Source of the DNA: Clostridium_AW sp040797845 | GTDB taxonomy: Bacteria > Bacillota > Clostridia > Clostridiales > Clostridiaceae | Direction of reading: 5' to 3' | Length of the DNA stretch: 64,000 bases | NCBI GenBank assembly: GCA_040797845.1 | Contig: JBFNFA010000002.1 | Coordinates: 513,111-577,110 of the forward strand | In this document: in pieces, positions 35,887 to 44,766 of the stretch | Layout of the letters: the number at the start of each line of letters is the position of its first letter | Position numbering within the stretch: position 1 is the stretch's first letter | Made by a program: the position numbers and the translations under genes | Notes under the pieces: generated by a model | What the model saw: the letters and a program-made list of their open reading frames with translations, nothing else | Databases searched by the model: none | Told to the model about the DNA's origin: nothing

Positions 35887-35904
35887 CTTTACATTCTTTT
35901 TAAT

Positions 35905-36288
35905 TTATTTATGAGCAATTACCTCAATTTCTACTAAAGCTTCCTTTGGAAGTTTAGCTACTTGTACACAAGAACGTGATGGGTAAGTTTCTTCGAAATA
36001 TTGAGCATAAACTTCATTTACCTTCGGGAAATCGTTCATATCTGCAATAAATACTGTACTTTTTATTACATTATTGAAGCTTAACCCCTGAGATTCTAAT
36101 ATGCTTTTTATGTTTTTCATTGATTGATGAGTTTGGGCTACTACTGGGTCATCTCCTGTTACTATTTCTCCTGTCGCTGGATCTACAGGTATTTGACCTG
36201 ATAAAAACACCAAATTTCCAAATTCTATCCCCTGTGAATATGGTCCTATTGCCTTAGGTGCTAACTCTGTTGAAATTACCTTTTTCAT
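35905..36288 (-). CDS. ridA: RidA-family enamine/imine deaminase
   Basis: 127 residues, the standard size. Conserved motifs: IGPYSQGIEFGNLVFLSGQIP, the substrate-binding Arg in YPSRSCVQVAKLPKEALVEIEVIA, and NVIKSTVFIADMNDF. RidA hydrolyses reactive 2-aminoacrylate released by PLP enzymes acting on serine or cysteine. That fits the nearby tryptophanase and the cysteine desulfidase at 60.6 kb, both of which act on such amino acids. GGAGG site before the ATG. Confidence 0.95.
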   Translation of the reverse strand: MKKVISTELAPKAIGPYSQGIEFGNLVFLSGQIPVDPATGEIVTGDDPVVAQTHQSMKNIKSILESQGLSFNNVIKSTVFIADMNDFPKVNEVYAQYFEETYPSRSCVQVAKLPKEALVEIEVIAHK

Positions 36289-36417
36289 TTATAATTCCTC
36301 CTTTAGTTAATGTTTTTTAGTCATTGAACTTTTATTTATTTCACTAATACTAATATATTATATATTAGTTATATAATCAATTAATTAAAAAAATTAGGTA
36401 AAATTAGATATATGGCT

Positions 36418-37776
36418 TTAGCCAATACCTCCATAGAATATCCCAAAAATATAAACTATAATCGTAAGTCCACAAAATACATATTTTGTCATTGGCTCAA
36501 ACCAAGATCCTATTTCCTTAGTACGACCTAATTGTGCTTGTTCTCTTGCAAATTTTGATCCACAAACCCAGAAGAACATAACTCCTGCAAGAAGTGCCCC
36601 TAGTGGAATAACATAAATGGATACTATATCCATCCAAATACCAAGTTTATCTGCGTCTTCAAGTATTATTCCTGTAACTGCCCCAAGTAATGCAATGATA
36701 GCAACTGAAACTTTCCTAGAAAGTTTAAATCTCTCTTGTAATGCCTCTATCGGAGTTTCAAATAAGTTCACCAGCGATGTAATTCCTGCAAATAAAACAG
36801 CTATGAAGAAAATAATTGCAAATAATTGTCCCATTGGCATCTGCTTAAATATACTTGGCATTGTAATAAACATAAGTGGTGGTCCCGCCGCTGGGTCCAT
36901 TCCAAAGGCAAATACTGATGGTATAATTACAAGTGCTGATAACATTGCTGCACAAGTGTCGAAGATGGCTACATACTTTGCACTGCTAACAATGTCTTCG
37001 CTTTTTTTCAAATAGCTCCCATATACTACAGTTCCTGAGCCAGCTAATGAAAGAGAGAAAAATGCCTGTCCTAGAGCATATACCCAAGTTTTAGGATTCC
37101 CAAGAAACTCCCATTTAGGGGTAAATAAATATTTATATCCTTCCATAGCTCCTGGTAATGTTGCTACACGTATTGCAAGAATTAAAAATAATACATAGAA
37201 AGTAGGCATCATCACCTTATTAAGCTTTTCTATTCCTTGAGAAACACCAGCAAGCATAACAATAAATGTTAACGCTAATGCCAACATGTGCCAGCTAATA
37301 CTTCCTAGTTTTCCAGCTATCTGACCAAAATATGATCCACTATCTGGAGCTTTTATCATAGAACCAGTAATAGCTCCTACCATAAACCTAAGTATCCAAC
37401 CTACAACTACTGAATACCCTATTGCAATTCCTATGGAACCTACTACTGGAATAAGTCCAATAAGATCTCCATGTTTCTTTCCTCTTCTCTCTAATGCCTT
37501 TTTGAAGGCTCCGACTGGTCCTGTTTTCATTGCACGTCCAAAAGACATCTCTCCAATAACCCCTGTAAATCCAATGACTATAACAAATATAAAATATGGC
37601 ACTAAAAATGCAGCTCCTCCAAACTGCCCTACACGATAAGGAAAAAGCCAAATGTTACCCATACCCACTGCAGAACCAATGCAAGCCAAAATAAACCCAA
37701 CTTTTGAATCAAAGGTATCACGATTAACTTCATTATTCAACGAATTGTAATCGTCTTCTTTTTTATTATTCCCCAT
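36418..37776 (-). CDS. Sodium-dependent (NSS/SNF family) amino-acid transporter
   Basis: 452 residues with eleven or twelve helices. The first helix FILACIGSAVGMGNIWLFPYRVGQFGGAAFL is the NSS Na+/substrate-binding signature. Its place beside tnaA in the same orientation suggests a tryptophan (TnaT-like) or tyrosine importer supplying tryptophanase. The start at 37776 follows AGAGGTGAA; the frame is open 23 codons upstream, but that would swallow the ribosome site and a 5' inverted repeat. A consensus promoter lies at 37859. Confidence 0.9.
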   Translation of the reverse strand: MGNNKKEDDYNSLNNEVNRDTFDSKVGFILACIGSAVGMGNIWLFPYRVGQFGGAAFLVPYFIFVIVIGFTGVIGEMSFGRAMKTGPVGAFKKALERRGKKHGDLIGLIPVVGSIGIAIGYSVVVGWILRFMVGAITGSMIKAPDSGSYFGQIAGKLGSISWHMLALALTFIVMLAGVSQGIEKLNKVMMPTFYVLFLILAIRVATLPGAMEGYKYLFTPKWEFLGNPKTWVYALGQAFFSLSLAGSGTVVYGSYLKKSEDIVSSAKYVAIFDTCAAMLSALVIIPSVFAFGMDPAAGPPLMFITMPSIFKQMPMGQLFAIIFFIAVLFAGITSLVNLFETPIEALQERFKLSRKVSVAIIALLGAVTGIILEDADKLGIWMDIVSIYVIPLGALLAGVMFFWVCGSKFAREQAQLGRTKEIGSWFEPMTKYVFCGLTIIVYIFGIFYGGIG

Positions 37777-37858
37777 AACTTCACCTCTTACATTTATATA
37801 GCCATAAATCTCCAATAGAAAATTTATTAATATTCTATTGAACATTGACTCTTTTTTT

Positions 37859-37887
37859 ATAATATTATTTTATTCAAGTCATATCAA
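37859..37887 (-). promoter_or_regulatory. Promoter of the NSS transporter gene
   Basis: Minus strand TTGATA (37882-37887), 17 bp, TATTAT (37859-37864). Transcription would begin near 37852. An inverted repeat CAATAGAA/TTCTATTG (37813-37840) sits just inside the transcript and could be an operator. The rest of the 378-base gap to tnaA holds only the hairpin at 38108. Confidence 0.65.
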
Positions 37888-38105
37888 GTAGGTTTTTTAC
37901 TAATCTTTTATAATGGCTAGATTTTCTGTAGAAATTACCTTTGTCACAAATAAAGTTGTAGTATTGATGATTTAAAAGAACGAAAGAGCGAAAGAATGAA
38001 ATTTATAAAGGTTTTATAAGATATGATTAATTTTTATTTGTTATACCTATTTTTAGAGAAATTTTTAAATGTGTTAGTTATCATTGGTAGTTTTATAATG
38101 GGAGT

Positions 38106-38153
38106 ATTACCCGTAAAATATATAAGCTTAGTATTTTACGGGTATACTTTTTT
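38106..38153 (+). terminator. Strong hairpin with T-run on the plus strand
   Basis: Arms TACCCGTAAAATA (38108-38120) and TATTTTACGGGTA (38132-38144) are followed by six T on the plus strand only. tnaA, which ends at 38155, is on the minus strand, where no U-tract follows. It may shield the transporter and tnaA from opposing transcription, or be a 3' stabiliser of tnaA mRNA. Confidence 0.65.
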
Positions 38154-38154
38154 C

Positions 38155-39537
38155 CTATTTTACTGGTTCAAGGCTTGCTTGGAAGTGACGAAGAATAGGT
38201 GGCTCCCATGTAATTCTATAGCCTTTAACAGCATCTGCTCTTTCCTTAATTGCAATCAGAGCATCTGCCATGATATCAATATGTGCTTGAGTATACACAC
38301 GACGTGGAATTGCAAGTCTTGTAAACTCAAAATCTGCATGAAGTTGCTCCCCAGTATCAGGGTCATTACCTAGCATGTAGGATCCAATATCACATGTACG
38401 AATTCCTGCTTCTTTATAGAGCTCTACTGCCAAAGCCTGTCCTGGAAACTCATTATATGGAATATGTGGGAACATAGCTTTCGCGTCTACAAACACTCCA
38501 TGTCCTCCTACTGGCGATTGATAGGCTATTCCAGCTTCATCAAGACGGTCTGCAAGATACTCCATCTGTCCTATTCTATATCTTAGGTAGTTCTCATCAA
38601 TTCCTTCATAGAGACCAATTGCTAAACTCTCAAGATCACGCCCTGAAAGTCCTCCATAAGTAATGAATCCTTCAAAGGAAATTGTACGGCCTTTGCACAA
38701 TTGAAATAACTTTTCATTTTCTTTAATTCCAATTAATCCTCCCATATTTACAATGCTATCTTTCTTAGCACTCATTGTAAACATATCTGCATAACTAAAT
38801 ACTTCTTTAATGATTTCTTTTATGGATTTATTTTCATAACCAGGTTCACGCTGCTTTATAAAATAAGCATTTTCTGCATAACGTGCGGCATCTATACAAA
38901 GTTTAATATTATATTTTTTACAAATTTCAGAGGTTTCTTTTATGTTTTGAATGGATACTGGCTGACCACCTGCTGAGTTGTTTGTTATAGTCATAATAAC
39001 AAGTCCAATTTTATCTGCCCCATGTTTATTTATTAATTCTTCAAGCTTCTCAACATCCATATTCCCCTTAAATGGCACTCTTAACGTTGGATCTGCAGCC
39101 TCAGGAACAACACAATCAATTGCTCTTGCGCCTGAAAGTTCAACATGTGCTCTTGTTGTATCAAAGTGCATATTAGATATAGAGTATTGTCCTTTACCCA
39201 TTAATAGTCCGAAAAGAACTTTTTCTGCTGCACGACCTTGATGTACAGGTTGAATATATTTATATCCAAATATATCTTGTGCTGCTTCAACTAATCTATG
39301 GTAACTCGATGATCCTGCATAAGCTTCGTCACCTCTCATTACGCCAGCCCATTGCTCTTGGCTCATTGCATTTGTTCCACTATCTGTTAATAAATCAATA
39401 TATACGTCTTCTCCATTAAGATTAAATAAGTTATATTTCGCCTCAGAAATTTTTATTTCTCTTTCTTCACGACTAAGCATTTTAATTGTTTCAACCATTT
39501 TAATTCTAAATGGTTCTGGTACATATTTAATTGCCAT
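38155..39537 (-). CDS. tnaA: Tryptophanase
   Basis: 460 residues. A PLP-dependent beta-eliminating lyase turning tryptophan into indole, pyruvate and ammonia. YIDLLTDSGTNAMSQEQWAGVMRGDEAYAGS is the shared lyase segment, and the PLP Lys is in FTMSAKKDSIVNMGG. The C-terminal part (GGHGVFVDAKAMFPHIP, IGSYMLGNDPDTGEQL) follows tryptophanase rather than tyrosine phenol-lyase, which lacks the GSYMLGNDPDTGEQL-like stretch. The GGAGG site lies eight bases before the ATG. Its own promoter, leader and divergent regulator lie upstream. Confidence 0.93.
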   Translation of the reverse strand: MAIKYVPEPFRIKMVETIKMLSREEREIKISEAKYNLFNLNGEDVYIDLLTDSGTNAMSQEQWAGVMRGDEAYAGSSSYHRLVEAAQDIFGYKYIQPVHQGRAAEKVLFGLLMGKGQYSISNMHFDTTRAHVELSGARAIDCVVPEAADPTLRVPFKGNMDVEKLEELINKHGADKIGLVIMTITNNSAGGQPVSIQNIKETSEICKKYNIKLCIDAARYAENAYFIKQREPGYENKSIKEIIKEVFSYADMFTMSAKKDSIVNMGGLIGIKENEKLFQLCKGRTISFEGFITYGGLSGRDLESLAIGLYEGIDENYLRYRIGQMEYLADRLDEAGIAYQSPVGGHGVFVDAKAMFPHIPYNEFPGQALAVELYKEAGIRTCDIGSYMLGNDPDTGEQLHADFEFTRLAIPRRVYTQAHIDIMADALIAIKERADAVKGYRITWEPPILRHFQASLEPVK

Positions 39538-39578
39538 GTTAAACCCTCCATCTTTTAATTTTTTATTTTTTATTTATT

Positions 39579-39611
39579 CTAAGATAACTTAATCCAGAAT
39601 AAATAGCTCAT
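39579..39611 (-). CDS. Possible ten-residue leader peptide in the tnaA transcript
   Basis: Within the 105-base tnaA leader, a short frame encodes MSYLFWIKLS and stops about 40 bases before tnaA. It holds one Trp codon. E. coli tnaC is a Trp-containing leader peptide that senses tryptophan, but it is longer and ends in Pro, and no good ribosome site precedes this frame. Treated as a candidate only. Confidence 0.3.
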   Translation of the reverse strand: MSYLFWIKLS

Positions 39612-39650
39612 ACTTATTTAGAAGATTCTAACTATTCTTTATTTAATAAA

Positions 39651-39679
39651 ATTATATCACCGCTATAAATCTTAGTCAA
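39651..39679 (-). promoter_or_regulatory. Promoter of tnaA
   Basis: Minus strand TTGACT (39674-39679), 17 bp, TATAAT (39651-39656); the predicted start near 39644 leaves a leader of about 105 bases. Confidence 0.75.
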
Positions 39680-39786
39680 CTAAATAATTGATTTTATTCC
39701 TTTTTATGTAATTTATTTGAAAATAAGCAGTCTTTATCCTTATATAACCTTAATTTATTAGTTTAAATATAGGTTATATAAATAAA

Positions 39787-39847
39787 TTATTGTAATAGAT
39801 AGAATAATTTATTATTGTAATAATTTATTTTATATTTTATTGTAATA
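39787..39847. repeat. Three 11-bp iterons at exact 25-bp spacing
   Basis: TTATTGTAATA occurs identically at 39787-39797, 39812-39822 and 39837-39847. The intervening bases are not repeated, so only the 11-mers are conserved. They lie between tnaA and its divergent YheO-type regulator, close to the regulator start, and look like an operator array. Confidence 0.75.
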
Positions 39848-39906
39848 TATCATTCTTCATGATATTGTATAATATAGAATATTAACCCATAAAGTAGGTG
39901 CATAAA

Positions 39907-40593
39907 ATGGATAAAACTACATTAAAACAATACACTAAATTAGTTGAGTTTTTAGGAAAAGTCTTAGGTCCTGATTATGAAATTGTACTACATGATTTAA
40001 CTGATAAAACATATTCCATTGTGGCTATAGCAAATGGACATGTTAGTGGGCGTAGCGTCGGTGCTCCTTTAACAAATCTTGGATTGAAAACAATCGCCAT
40101 GGGAAGTTATAAGAATAGTGATTACCTTATTAATTACAATGGTGCTTCAAGGACCAATAGAGTTCTACGCTCATCCACTATGTTTATAAAAGATAATAAT
40201 GAGGAAATCATCGGAATGCTATGTATTAATTTTGATGACAGTAAGTACATTTCTATAAGTGAAGACATTTTAAAACTCTGCCATCCTGATGAATTAATAC
40301 TCCAAAATAGCACTTATGAGTCAATTAACTCTATTTTAAACGAGGTTCCCGAAAATTTCTCTGAGTCCATTGGCGAGGTCACCGAAACCGTTTTAAATAA
40401 GGTTTTAGCTGATAAAAATATCCCTATCGATCGTTTAACTCAAGATGAACGTCTTAGCATTGTAGATATTTTAAACCAAAAAGGAATATTTATGTTAAAA
40501 GGGGCTGTTAGCGAAGTGGCTAAGCAACTTCACTGTTCAGAGCCAAGTATCTATCGCTATCTAAGTATACTTAATAAAGATAAAAATAATTAG
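39907..40593 (+). CDS. YheO-type PAS/HTH transcriptional regulator
   Basis: 228 residues: a YheO-like PAS domain at residues about 5-120 (FLGKVLGPDYEIVLHDLTDKTYSIVAIANGHVSGRSVG) and a C-terminal DauR/HTH_22 region at about 165-225 (LTQDERLSIVDILNQKGIFMLKGAVSEVAKQLHCSEPSIYRYLS). DauR-type regulators sense amino acids or related small molecules. Divergent from tnaA, so tryptophan or indole is the obvious candidate effector, though this is inference. The ATG at 39907 follows AGGTG; a GTG at 39898 is in frame. Confidence 0.88.
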   Translation: MDKTTLKQYTKLVEFLGKVLGPDYEIVLHDLTDKTYSIVAIANGHVSGRSVGAPLTNLGLKTIAMGSYKNSDYLINYNGASRTNRVLRSSTMFIKDNNEEIIGMLCINFDDSKYISISEDILKLCHPDELILQNSTYESINSILNEVPENFSESIGEVTETVLNKVLADKNIPIDRLTQDERLSIVDILNQKGIFMLKGAVSEVAKQLHCSEPSIYRYLSILNKDKNN

Positions 40594-40632
40594 AATATTA
40601 TATACTAAAGAAATTTTATAAGGGGGATGTTT

Positions 40633-41985
40633 ATGGATGTTATCTTATCCTTTATTCTCTGTTTTATATTTTTAATAATTAGCGTTTATAAAAAAATTTA
40701 TATATTATATCCTCTTATCTTATGTTTAATTATATTCATATTACTTTCTTTTAAAAAAGGATTTACATCAAAAAATATCTATACCATGTGTATTAATGGA
40801 GTTAAGAAGACTTCTTCTGTTGTAATTACTTTTTTATTAATAGGATCTATAATAGGCATATGGATGGCTTCTGCTACAGTGCCTGCTATAGTTTATTACA
40901 GCATAAATTTTATAAGTCCAAATTTATTTATTCTTTCCTGCTTTTTAATCTGCTGCATTGTTTCGTTTCTTATAGGTACATCTTCAGGCACTACTGGAAC
41001 AGCAGGTATTGCTCTTATGGCTATAGCTAGAAGCGGAGGAATTAATCCTATAATTGCTGCTGGTGCAATTATTTCAGGAATTTATTTTGGAGATAGATGT
41101 TCACCAGTTTCATCTGGGGCCCACTTAATAGTAGAATTAACTGAAACAGATATTCATACAAATACAAAGAATATGTTTAAGACATCCTTAATTCCTTTCT
41201 CTATAACTGTATTAATTTATACTATTATTTCTTATAATCATCCTCTTAAAATTACATCAACAGATATTCTTATGGAAATAGAGAGCTTCTTTACATTAAA
41301 CTACATAGTTCTTATTCCTGCAGCTTTAATTATTTTTTTATCTCTTTCAAAAATAAATATGCGAATCGCTATGATGATTAGTATCCTGTCCTCCTTTTTA
41401 ATTTCTGTGTATATACAAAAAAATTCTTTTATAGAATCTTTTAAATATATAATATTTGGGTTTGATAAGATAGACCATGGACAGCTTAGTAATATATTTT
41501 ATGGTGGGGGAATAACTTCCATGTTAAGGCTATGTTTAGTTATATTAATCTCCTCAGCCATGGCAGGAATTTTTAATGAAACTGGCATGTTAAAAGACTT
41601 TACTAGTTTAATTTATAAAGCTAAAAATAGAAGTGAATTATTCTTGGGAACTATACTCACTAGCATATTAACTTCATCTTTTGGTTGCAATCAAGTACTT
41701 GCAATAGTTCTTACTGATATGTTTGTAAAGGACGGATACAATTTTAGAAATATAGATAAATACGACCTGGCCACGGATCTAGAGAACACTTCTGTTCTTA
41801 TAGCTCCTCTTATCCCTTGGAATACTGCATTATTTTTATCTACATCTATTCTAGGCGTTGATTATAAAGTAATTCTTTATGCTTTCTATTTATATCTAGT
41901 TCCATTAGTCAACTTAATTTTTCTTTTTATAAAAGATAACTTTGCCTTATCTAATAGTATTTCTTGTAATAGTAAAAAGCTTTGA
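40633..41985 (+). CDS. NhaC-family Na+/H+ antiporter
   Basis: About 450 residues with eleven or twelve helices. NhaC motifs are SFLIGTSSGTTGTAGIALMAIA and IYFGDRCSPVSSGAHLIVELTETD. It follows the YheO-type regulator by about 40 bases in the same direction, so the pair may be one unit. Some NhaC relatives move organic acids or amino acids against Na+ or H+. It may export a tryptophan-fermentation product or keep the Na+ gradient for the NSS symporter; neither is shown. GGGGG ribosome site. Confidence 0.88.
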   Translation: MDVILSFILCFIFLIISVYKKIYILYPLILCLIIFILLSFKKGFTSKNIYTMCINGVKKTSSVVITFLLIGSIIGIWMASATVPAIVYYSINFISPNLFILSCFLICCIVSFLIGTSSGTTGTAGIALMAIARSGGINPIIAAGAIISGIYFGDRCSPVSSGAHLIVELTETDIHTNTKNMFKTSLIPFSITVLIYTIISYNHPLKITSTDILMEIESFFTLNYIVLIPAALIIFLSLSKINMRIAMMISILSSFLISVYIQKNSFIESFKYIIFGFDKIDHGQLSNIFYGGGITSMLRLCLVILISSAMAGIFNETGMLKDFTSLIYKAKNRSELFLGTILTSILTSSFGCNQVLAIVLTDMFVKDGYNFRNIDKYDLATDLENTSVLIAPLIPWNTALFLSTSILGVDYKVILYAFYLYLVPLVNLIFLFIKDNFALSNSISCNSKKL

Positions 41986-42004
41986 GTCTAACCCAAAGCT
42001 TTTT
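41974..42004. terminator. Bidirectional terminator
   Basis: Arms AAAAAGCTTTG (41974-41984) and CAAAGCTTTTT (about 41994-42004). The left arm encodes the end of the antiporter gene including its stop codon; ispF converges from the other side. Confidence 0.85.
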
Positions 42005-42008
42005 AATT

Positions 42009-42482
42009 TTAAATTTTACTTAATAAACAAATACTCTGTGCAGAAATGCCTTCTCCTGATCCTGTAAACCCTAACCCCTCCTCAGTAGTGGCTTTAATAT
42101 TTATCATATCTACAGATATATCTAATGTCTCAGATACCTTCATTCTCATTTCCTCTATATATGGAGCCATTTTAGGACTTTGTGCTATTATAGTAGAATC
42201 AATATTCGCTACTTTATAACCCTTATTTTCTACTATCTTTTTAACTTCTTTCAAAAGTTTTACGCTGCTTATATCTTTATATGAATCATCTTTATCCGGA
42301 AAATGTTTTCCTATATCTCCCAAAGCTGCAGCTCCTAATATACTATCCATCAATGCATGTAATAGAACGTCCGCATCTGAATGACCTAAAAGCCCTTTTT
42401 CATAAGGAATTTCTACTCCTCCTATTATAAGTTTTCTTCCCTCAACTAATCTATGTACATCATAACCCATGCCTATTCTCAC
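42009..42482 (-). CDS. ispF: 2-C-methyl-D-erythritol 2,4-cyclodiphosphate synthase
   Basis: 157 residues with a GTG start. An enzyme of the non-mevalonate isoprenoid pathway. RIGMGYDVHRLVEGRKLIIGGVEIP carries the metal-binding Asp and His, GHSDADVLLHALMDSILGA the second set, and IKATTEEGLGFTGSGEGISAQS the nucleotide-binding end. The GTG at 42482 gives the normal N terminus and has GGGAGA upstream; ten more codons of open frame precede it. Confidence 0.95.
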   Translation of the reverse strand: MRIGMGYDVHRLVEGRKLIIGGVEIPYEKGLLGHSDADVLLHALMDSILGAAALGDIGKHFPDKDDSYKDISSVKLLKEVKKIVENKGYKVANIDSTIIAQSPKMAPYIEEMRMKVSETLDISVDMINIKATTEEGLGFTGSGEGISAQSICLLSKI

Positions 42483-42626
42483 TATAATCTCTCCCTTGTT
42501 TAAAATTTTCAATATTAGTATACATCAACAAATACTAAAAGTCACAAAATATAATGACTTTATTCACTAATATTTAATAAATCAAAATGCTATAATTAAT
42601 ATTGTAATTTTAAGGAGGTGACCCTC

Positions 42627-43349
42627 TTGATTGAAGTGGTTAATTTAAGTAAACAATTCAAAAAAATTAATGCTGTTGACTCTATCAGTTTTTCTGTACA
42701 AAAAGGAGAAATACTAGGATTACTAGGAGAAAATGGTGCTGGTAAAACTACTACTTTAAGAATGCTAGCAACAATGCTTAAGCCTACAGGTGGGACAGCA
42801 AAAATTGATAGCTATGATATTATAAAAGAAAGCAATAAAGTAAGAGGTAGTATAGGAATATTATTTGGCGGTGAAGTTGGTCTTTATGATAGATTAACAG
42901 GCCGTGAAAATATTCAATATTTCGCAGAACTAAATGGTATGAATAAAGAAAAAATAGATAAACGTATGGACTATTTAACGGATATTTTAGATATGAAAGA
43001 GTATATAGATAGAAGAGTTGGTAAATTCTCAAGAGGAATGAAACAAAAAATAGCTATCGCTCGTTCTATAGTGCATAACCCTTCTGTAATGCTATTTGAC
43101 GAGCCTACCATTGGCTTAGATGTTACAGCCACTAAAGTAGTTCAAGATTTCATATTAAAATGTAAGTCCGATGGTAAAGCTATAATCTTTTCTAGTCATA
43201 GTATGAGAGAAGTTGAAAAACTTTGCGATAGAATTGTTGTCATACACAAAGGCAGAATAGTGGACAATGGAACCATCTCCTACTTTAAAGAGAAATACTC
43301 CTCTGAAGACATGGAAGATATATTTATGCAATTGGTAGGTGATAAATAA
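42627..43349 (+). CDS. NatA-like ABC transporter ATP-binding protein
   Basis: 240 residues starting with TTG, eight bases after AGGAGG in an anti-SD-perfect AAGGAGGTGACC. Walker A GENGAGKTT, signature KFSRGMKQKIAIARS, Walker B VMLFDEPTIGLDV, and H-loop FSSHSMREVEKLC show the NatA/CcmA branch. It overlaps its permease partner by one base. Role: sodium or drug extrusion, by analogy with B. subtilis NatAB. Confidence 0.93.
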   Translation: MIEVVNLSKQFKKINAVDSISFSVQKGEILGLLGENGAGKTTTLRMLATMLKPTGGTAKIDSYDIIKESNKVRGSIGILFGGEVGLYDRLTGRENIQYFAELNGMNKEKIDKRMDYLTDILDMKEYIDRRVGKFSRGMKQKIAIARSIVHNPSVMLFDEPTIGLDVTATKVVQDFILKCKSDGKAIIFSSHSMREVEKLCDRIVVIHKGRIVDNGTISYFKEKYSSEDMEDIFMQLVGDK

Positions 43350-44536
43350 TGAAGAACATAACTATGATAGTTTTTAAAAAGGAATTAAAAGATATATTCA
43401 GAGATAAGAAATCTCTAATAATGAGCATAGTGATTCCCTTAATACTTTTTCCCATAATATTTACTGTAATGGGAAAAAGCATTAACAAAAATACAAAAGA
43501 TATAGAGAAAAATTTCAAAATAGCTATAGCAGATAATAGGAATACTGCTCTATCTCAATTTCTTAAATCTCAAGATAATATAACCATTGTAGATTCTTCT
43601 AATATAAGTGAAGATGTTAAATCCGGAAATATATTAGTTGGAGTTTCTATTCCAGATGACTTTGAAGAAAAAATTTCTAAAGAGCAAATTTCTAATATAG
43701 AATTAACTTATGATAATGCTAGTCAACAATCTATGATGGCACATTCAATAATTAATTCTTATATAGATGATTATTCGAAAACTATAGTAAGCAAGAGACT
43801 TTCAACAAAAAATATAAATCCTGACATATTAAATCCTATAGCAGTAAAAAATATTACTTCTGTAAAAGAAACAGATGGATTAGGTAAATTCATGTTATCT
43901 TTGTTACTACCTTTAATGCTTGTTATATACAGTGTAACAGGTCCACTTGCACCAGCTACAGATTTAGCTGCTGGAGAAAAAGAAAGAGGAACCTTAGAAC
44001 CCCTATTAACTACTCAAGCAGGAAGAATGTCGCTTCTATGGGGTAAATTTGGTGCAATAACAGTTATGGGACTACTTACTACCATCTCATCCCTTCTGGG
44101 TTTGTATCTCGGAATGAATCAAAAGGATGGATTTTTATCTGGTTCAGCAGAAGCAGTTATAAGCTTGGATATTAAAAGCATTTTATTAATTGGCCTTATC
44201 GCTGTATTGACAACAATGGTATTTGGGGCATTGGAATTAGCTATAAGTATATATGCTCGTTCTTTTAAAGAAGCTCAAACTTACCTTTCTCCCCTTACCA
44301 TACTAGCTATAATACCTACTTATGCTACCTATATGATAGACGTAAAAAATATTAGCAATATATATTTTCATATTCCTTTGAGCAATATTGTGTGTTTATT
44401 GAAGGAATTTATAATGGGAATATATAATCCAACCCATATAATTATAACCTTTAGCTGGATATTGGTATATATAGTTTCTTCAGTATTATTCGCTAGATTT
44501 ATGTTTAGCCGTGAAGATGTAATATTTAGAACATAG
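43349..44536 (+). CDS. NatB-like ABC-2 permease
   Basis: 395 residues. An N-terminal helix (LIMSIVIPLILFPIIFTVMG), then an outside domain of about residues 45-165, then five helices carrying the NatB/ABC-2 signature PATDLAAGEKERGTLEPLLTTQAGR. The first codon overlaps the last base of the ATPase gene (shared at 43349), so translation is coupled. A terminator follows directly. Confidence 0.92.
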   Translation: MKNITMIVFKKELKDIFRDKKSLIMSIVIPLILFPIIFTVMGKSINKNTKDIEKNFKIAIADNRNTALSQFLKSQDNITIVDSSNISEDVKSGNILVGVSIPDDFEEKISKEQISNIELTYDNASQQSMMAHSIINSYIDDYSKTIVSKRLSTKNINPDILNPIAVKNITSVKETDGLGKFMLSLLLPLMLVIYSVTGPLAPATDLAAGEKERGTLEPLLTTQAGRMSLLWGKFGAITVMGLLTTISSLLGLYLGMNQKDGFLSGSAEAVISLDIKSILLIGLIAVLTTMVFGALELAISIYARSFKEAQTYLSPLTILAIIPTYATYMIDVKNISNIYFHIPLSNIVCLLKEFIMGIYNPTHIIITFSWILVYIVSSVLFARFMFSREDVIFRT

Positions 44537-44539
44537 ATT

Positions 44540-44580
44540 AAAAGAGATTTGTAAATTTTATTTTACAAATCTCTTTTTTA
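44540..44580. terminator. Bidirectional intrinsic terminator
   Basis: Perfect 16-bp arms AAAAGAGATTTGTAAA (44540-44555) and TTTACAAATCTCTTTT (44562-44577) plus T; serves the NatB-like gene and the small minus-strand gene that may follow. Confidence 0.9.
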
Positions 44581-44598
44581 GTTAATTTATTATTTACT

Positions 44599-44766
44599 CT
44601 ATGATATATTCTTCCTATAAGCTATTACATTTTTAGGTGTGGGAGATTTTTTATTGAATTTAATAAACCTCTTTAGTATATTCTTTATTTTTAATATAAT
44701 GTTATTGTTTTTACTTATACTTTTATTCCCCTTAGAAAAATCAACATTAATTACGTTATCCTTCAT
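44599..44766 (-). CDS. Possible 55-residue basic protein
   Basis: Reads MKDNVINVDFSKGNKSISKN and ends KNVIAYRKNIS. It is strongly Lys-rich with a short central hydrophobic-basic helix (IILKIKNILKRFIKF). AAGGGTG lies about eight bases before the ATG and a terminator lies downstream. Small clostridial proteins with an NVIxVDF opening are familiar, but I cannot name this one. Could be a chance frame in AT-rich DNA. Confidence 0.45.
   Translation of the reverse strand: MKDNVINVDFSKGNKSISKNNNIILKIKNILKRFIKFNKKSPTPKNVIAYRKNIS

Noticed and set aside
38023..38373. 116-residue frame on the plus strand overlapping the end of tnaA
   Set aside because: Runs through the hairpin and into tnaA on the other strand, with no ribosome site or homology.
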